A stretch of 30,109 nucleotides of DNA from DATKWV01 sp035529405 (GTDB taxonomy: Bacteria > Planctomycetota > Phycisphaerae > Sedimentisphaerales > Anaerobacaceae), in contig DATKWV010000193.1 of the NCBI GenBank assembly GCA_035529405.1, positions 1 through 30,109 on the forward strand, given 5' to 3'. A program made the translations under genes and the position numbers. The notes under the pieces are model-generated. The model was not told the DNA's origin, ran no database searches, and worked only from the letters and a program-made list of their open reading frames with translations. Numbering within the stretch: position 1 is the stretch's first letter; each line of letters starts with the position of its first letter. Shown here in pieces: positions 29,270 through 30,109 of this stretch.

Positions 29270-30109
29270 TCAGTCAGGAAAGAAAATATTAGAGCTTTGC
29301 TCCCGCCTTCGTGTCCCTAAAAGGACAATATCGCGAAGTGCCTGCTCATTTCTTGCGGTCATCCACTTTTTCTCAAAATCGGGATTCTGAACGATTTGAG
29401 CAATGGCTGAAAGCACACGTAAATGGAAATTTCGTTCGTCCCTGGTTCCTACGAGAACAAATACCGTGTGCACACAAGGGTATTGCTGCGAGAACCTGAT
29501 ACCTTCTCGTGCACGAACAAGCAGGACTTCAAAAGTCTTCTCTCCGTCGATAATAATATGGGGTATCGCCAGGTCGGGGTTTAGAACCGTGCTCGTTTCC
29601 TTTTCTCTGCGGACAAGCAGGTCGAATAAGACCGAAGAGTTCAGTTTAAGTTGTCCGGACATGGCGATTGCGGCCCGCCTGAAAAATTCATCGAGGCCGA
29701 GCGGTTCTTTTATATCGAGTATTGTGCATTTCTCGACGGTATGGTCGAATCTGTCTTTTATAATATCGTCTCTTTCTCTGACGATTTCTCGAAGCTCGGA
29801 TTCCAGGGAATATGTAGTCAGCTCTTTGGCGGTAATTCTCTCGATAAGATGCAGCAGGGCATATTCTCTATTTGTTCTGATGCGCCCATAAAACCAATAC
29901 ACGAAGATTGCGACAACTATCAGCAGGCAGCTTATCAAAAGTGCCTCCGTGCCCATTTCGATTATCAAAAAGCTGAAACTTAAAATCCCGAATATCTGCA
30001 TCCAGGGATACAGCGGTGCACGAAAACGCGGCTGGTAATTATGAAGCCGGCTCTCCCTCAAAATAATTACAGACGTACACGAAAGCAGATTCGTGAGTAT
30101 CAAAACTAC
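29270..30109 (-). CDS. APC-type transporter with C-terminal PTS EIIA-like domain, 5' part beyond the window
   Basis: The frame is open to the right edge without a start I trust, leaving 279 C-terminal residues. It opens with a membrane segment, then RFRAPLYPWMQIFGILSF, the usual [FY]-[RK]-x-P-[LF]-[YW]-P link of amino-acid/polyamine/organocation permeases. Two more hydrophobic segments (about 40-75) follow. Residues ~132-275 match a PTS EIIA type-2 domain: LNPDLAIPHIIIDGEKTF with the phosphorylatable His (184 of the partial protein), HTVFVLVGTRDERNFHLRVL and IAQIVQNPDFEKKW. EIIA-like tails on APC carriers are known and probably regulate transport by phosphorylation or PTS state. A second gene order cannot be judged because the window ends. 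Confidence 0.85.
   Translation of the reverse strand, partial: VVLILTNLLSCTSVIILRESRLHNYQPRFRAPLYPWMQIFGILSFSFLIIEMGTEALLISCLLIVVAIFVYWFYGRIRTNREYALLHLIERITAKELTTYSLESELREIVRERDDIIKDRFDHTVEKCTILDIKEPLGLDEFFRRAAIAMSGQLKLNSSVLFDLLVRREKETSTVLNPDLAIPHIIIDGEKTFEVLLVRAREGIRFSQQYPCVHTVFVLVGTRDERNFHLRVLSAIAQIVQNPDFEKKWMTARNEQALRDIVLLGTRRREQSSNIFFPD

Overview
The window looks like a chromosomal segment of a Planctomycetota-type bacterium, possibly Phycisphaerae/Sedimentisphaerales. This is an inference, not a database result. It rests on a Hanks-type kinase with a C-terminal membrane anchor, a UroD-family/PIG-L/RhaT sugar cluster, a flagellar hook protein carrying a ~100-residue domain that I recall from large planctomycete surface proteins, and long Ala/Glu/Lys coiled-coil proteins. 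Two parts differ sharply. Bases 1 to about 4900 are visibly AT-rich with dense short genes. The rest has balanced to GC-rich composition and ordinary gene lengths.

Left part (1-4900): probable integrated element (prophage or phage satellite). A leftward block of small genes reads from 2435 off the left edge. It includes a DUF5681-like protein and a protein with a prohead-protease-like motif. A rightward gene for an AAA+/SF3-like DNA primase-helicase ATPase diverges from it. The 420-bp control region between them holds CTGATAC heptamers and a stem that would cover the ATPase gene's ribosome site. A small gene with a promoter and operator-like palindrome follows, then tRNA-Ser(CGA) at 4914-5001. 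The last 18 bases of the tRNA gene plus three more recur 111 bp downstream, an att-like signature.

Middle part (5.4-15.6 kb): a membrane-anchored Ser/Thr kinase with a tightly linked APH-fold kinase; a repeat-bearing intergenic stretch; RecQ helicase; a rhaT / UroD-family / PIG-L deacetylase run suggesting carbohydrate use; a leftward two-gene nucleotidyltransferase module; and a leftward TIM-barrel glycosidase-like lipoprotein.

Right part (15.9-30.1 kb): a solitary flgE behind a textbook sigma-54 promoter, followed by what I consider the most novel region. Two paralogous proteins (1321 and 429 aa) join long coiled coils to a CBS pair with an unusual conserved linker. They lie on opposite strands around a PAS/coiled-coil protein. 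Then a strong sigma-70-type promoter precedes five co-directional genes. Two are tiny GAVG-motif membrane proteins. Two have a matching Gly/Ala-rich hydrophobic N-terminus, one fused to a basic tail and one to a coiled coil plus HEAT repeats. The fifth is a pure coiled-coil protein. I recognise no named system in this set. A membrane-anchored filament or scaffold with CBS sensing is a hypothesis. The window ends in the 3' part of an APC-type transporter with a C-terminal PTS EIIA-like domain.
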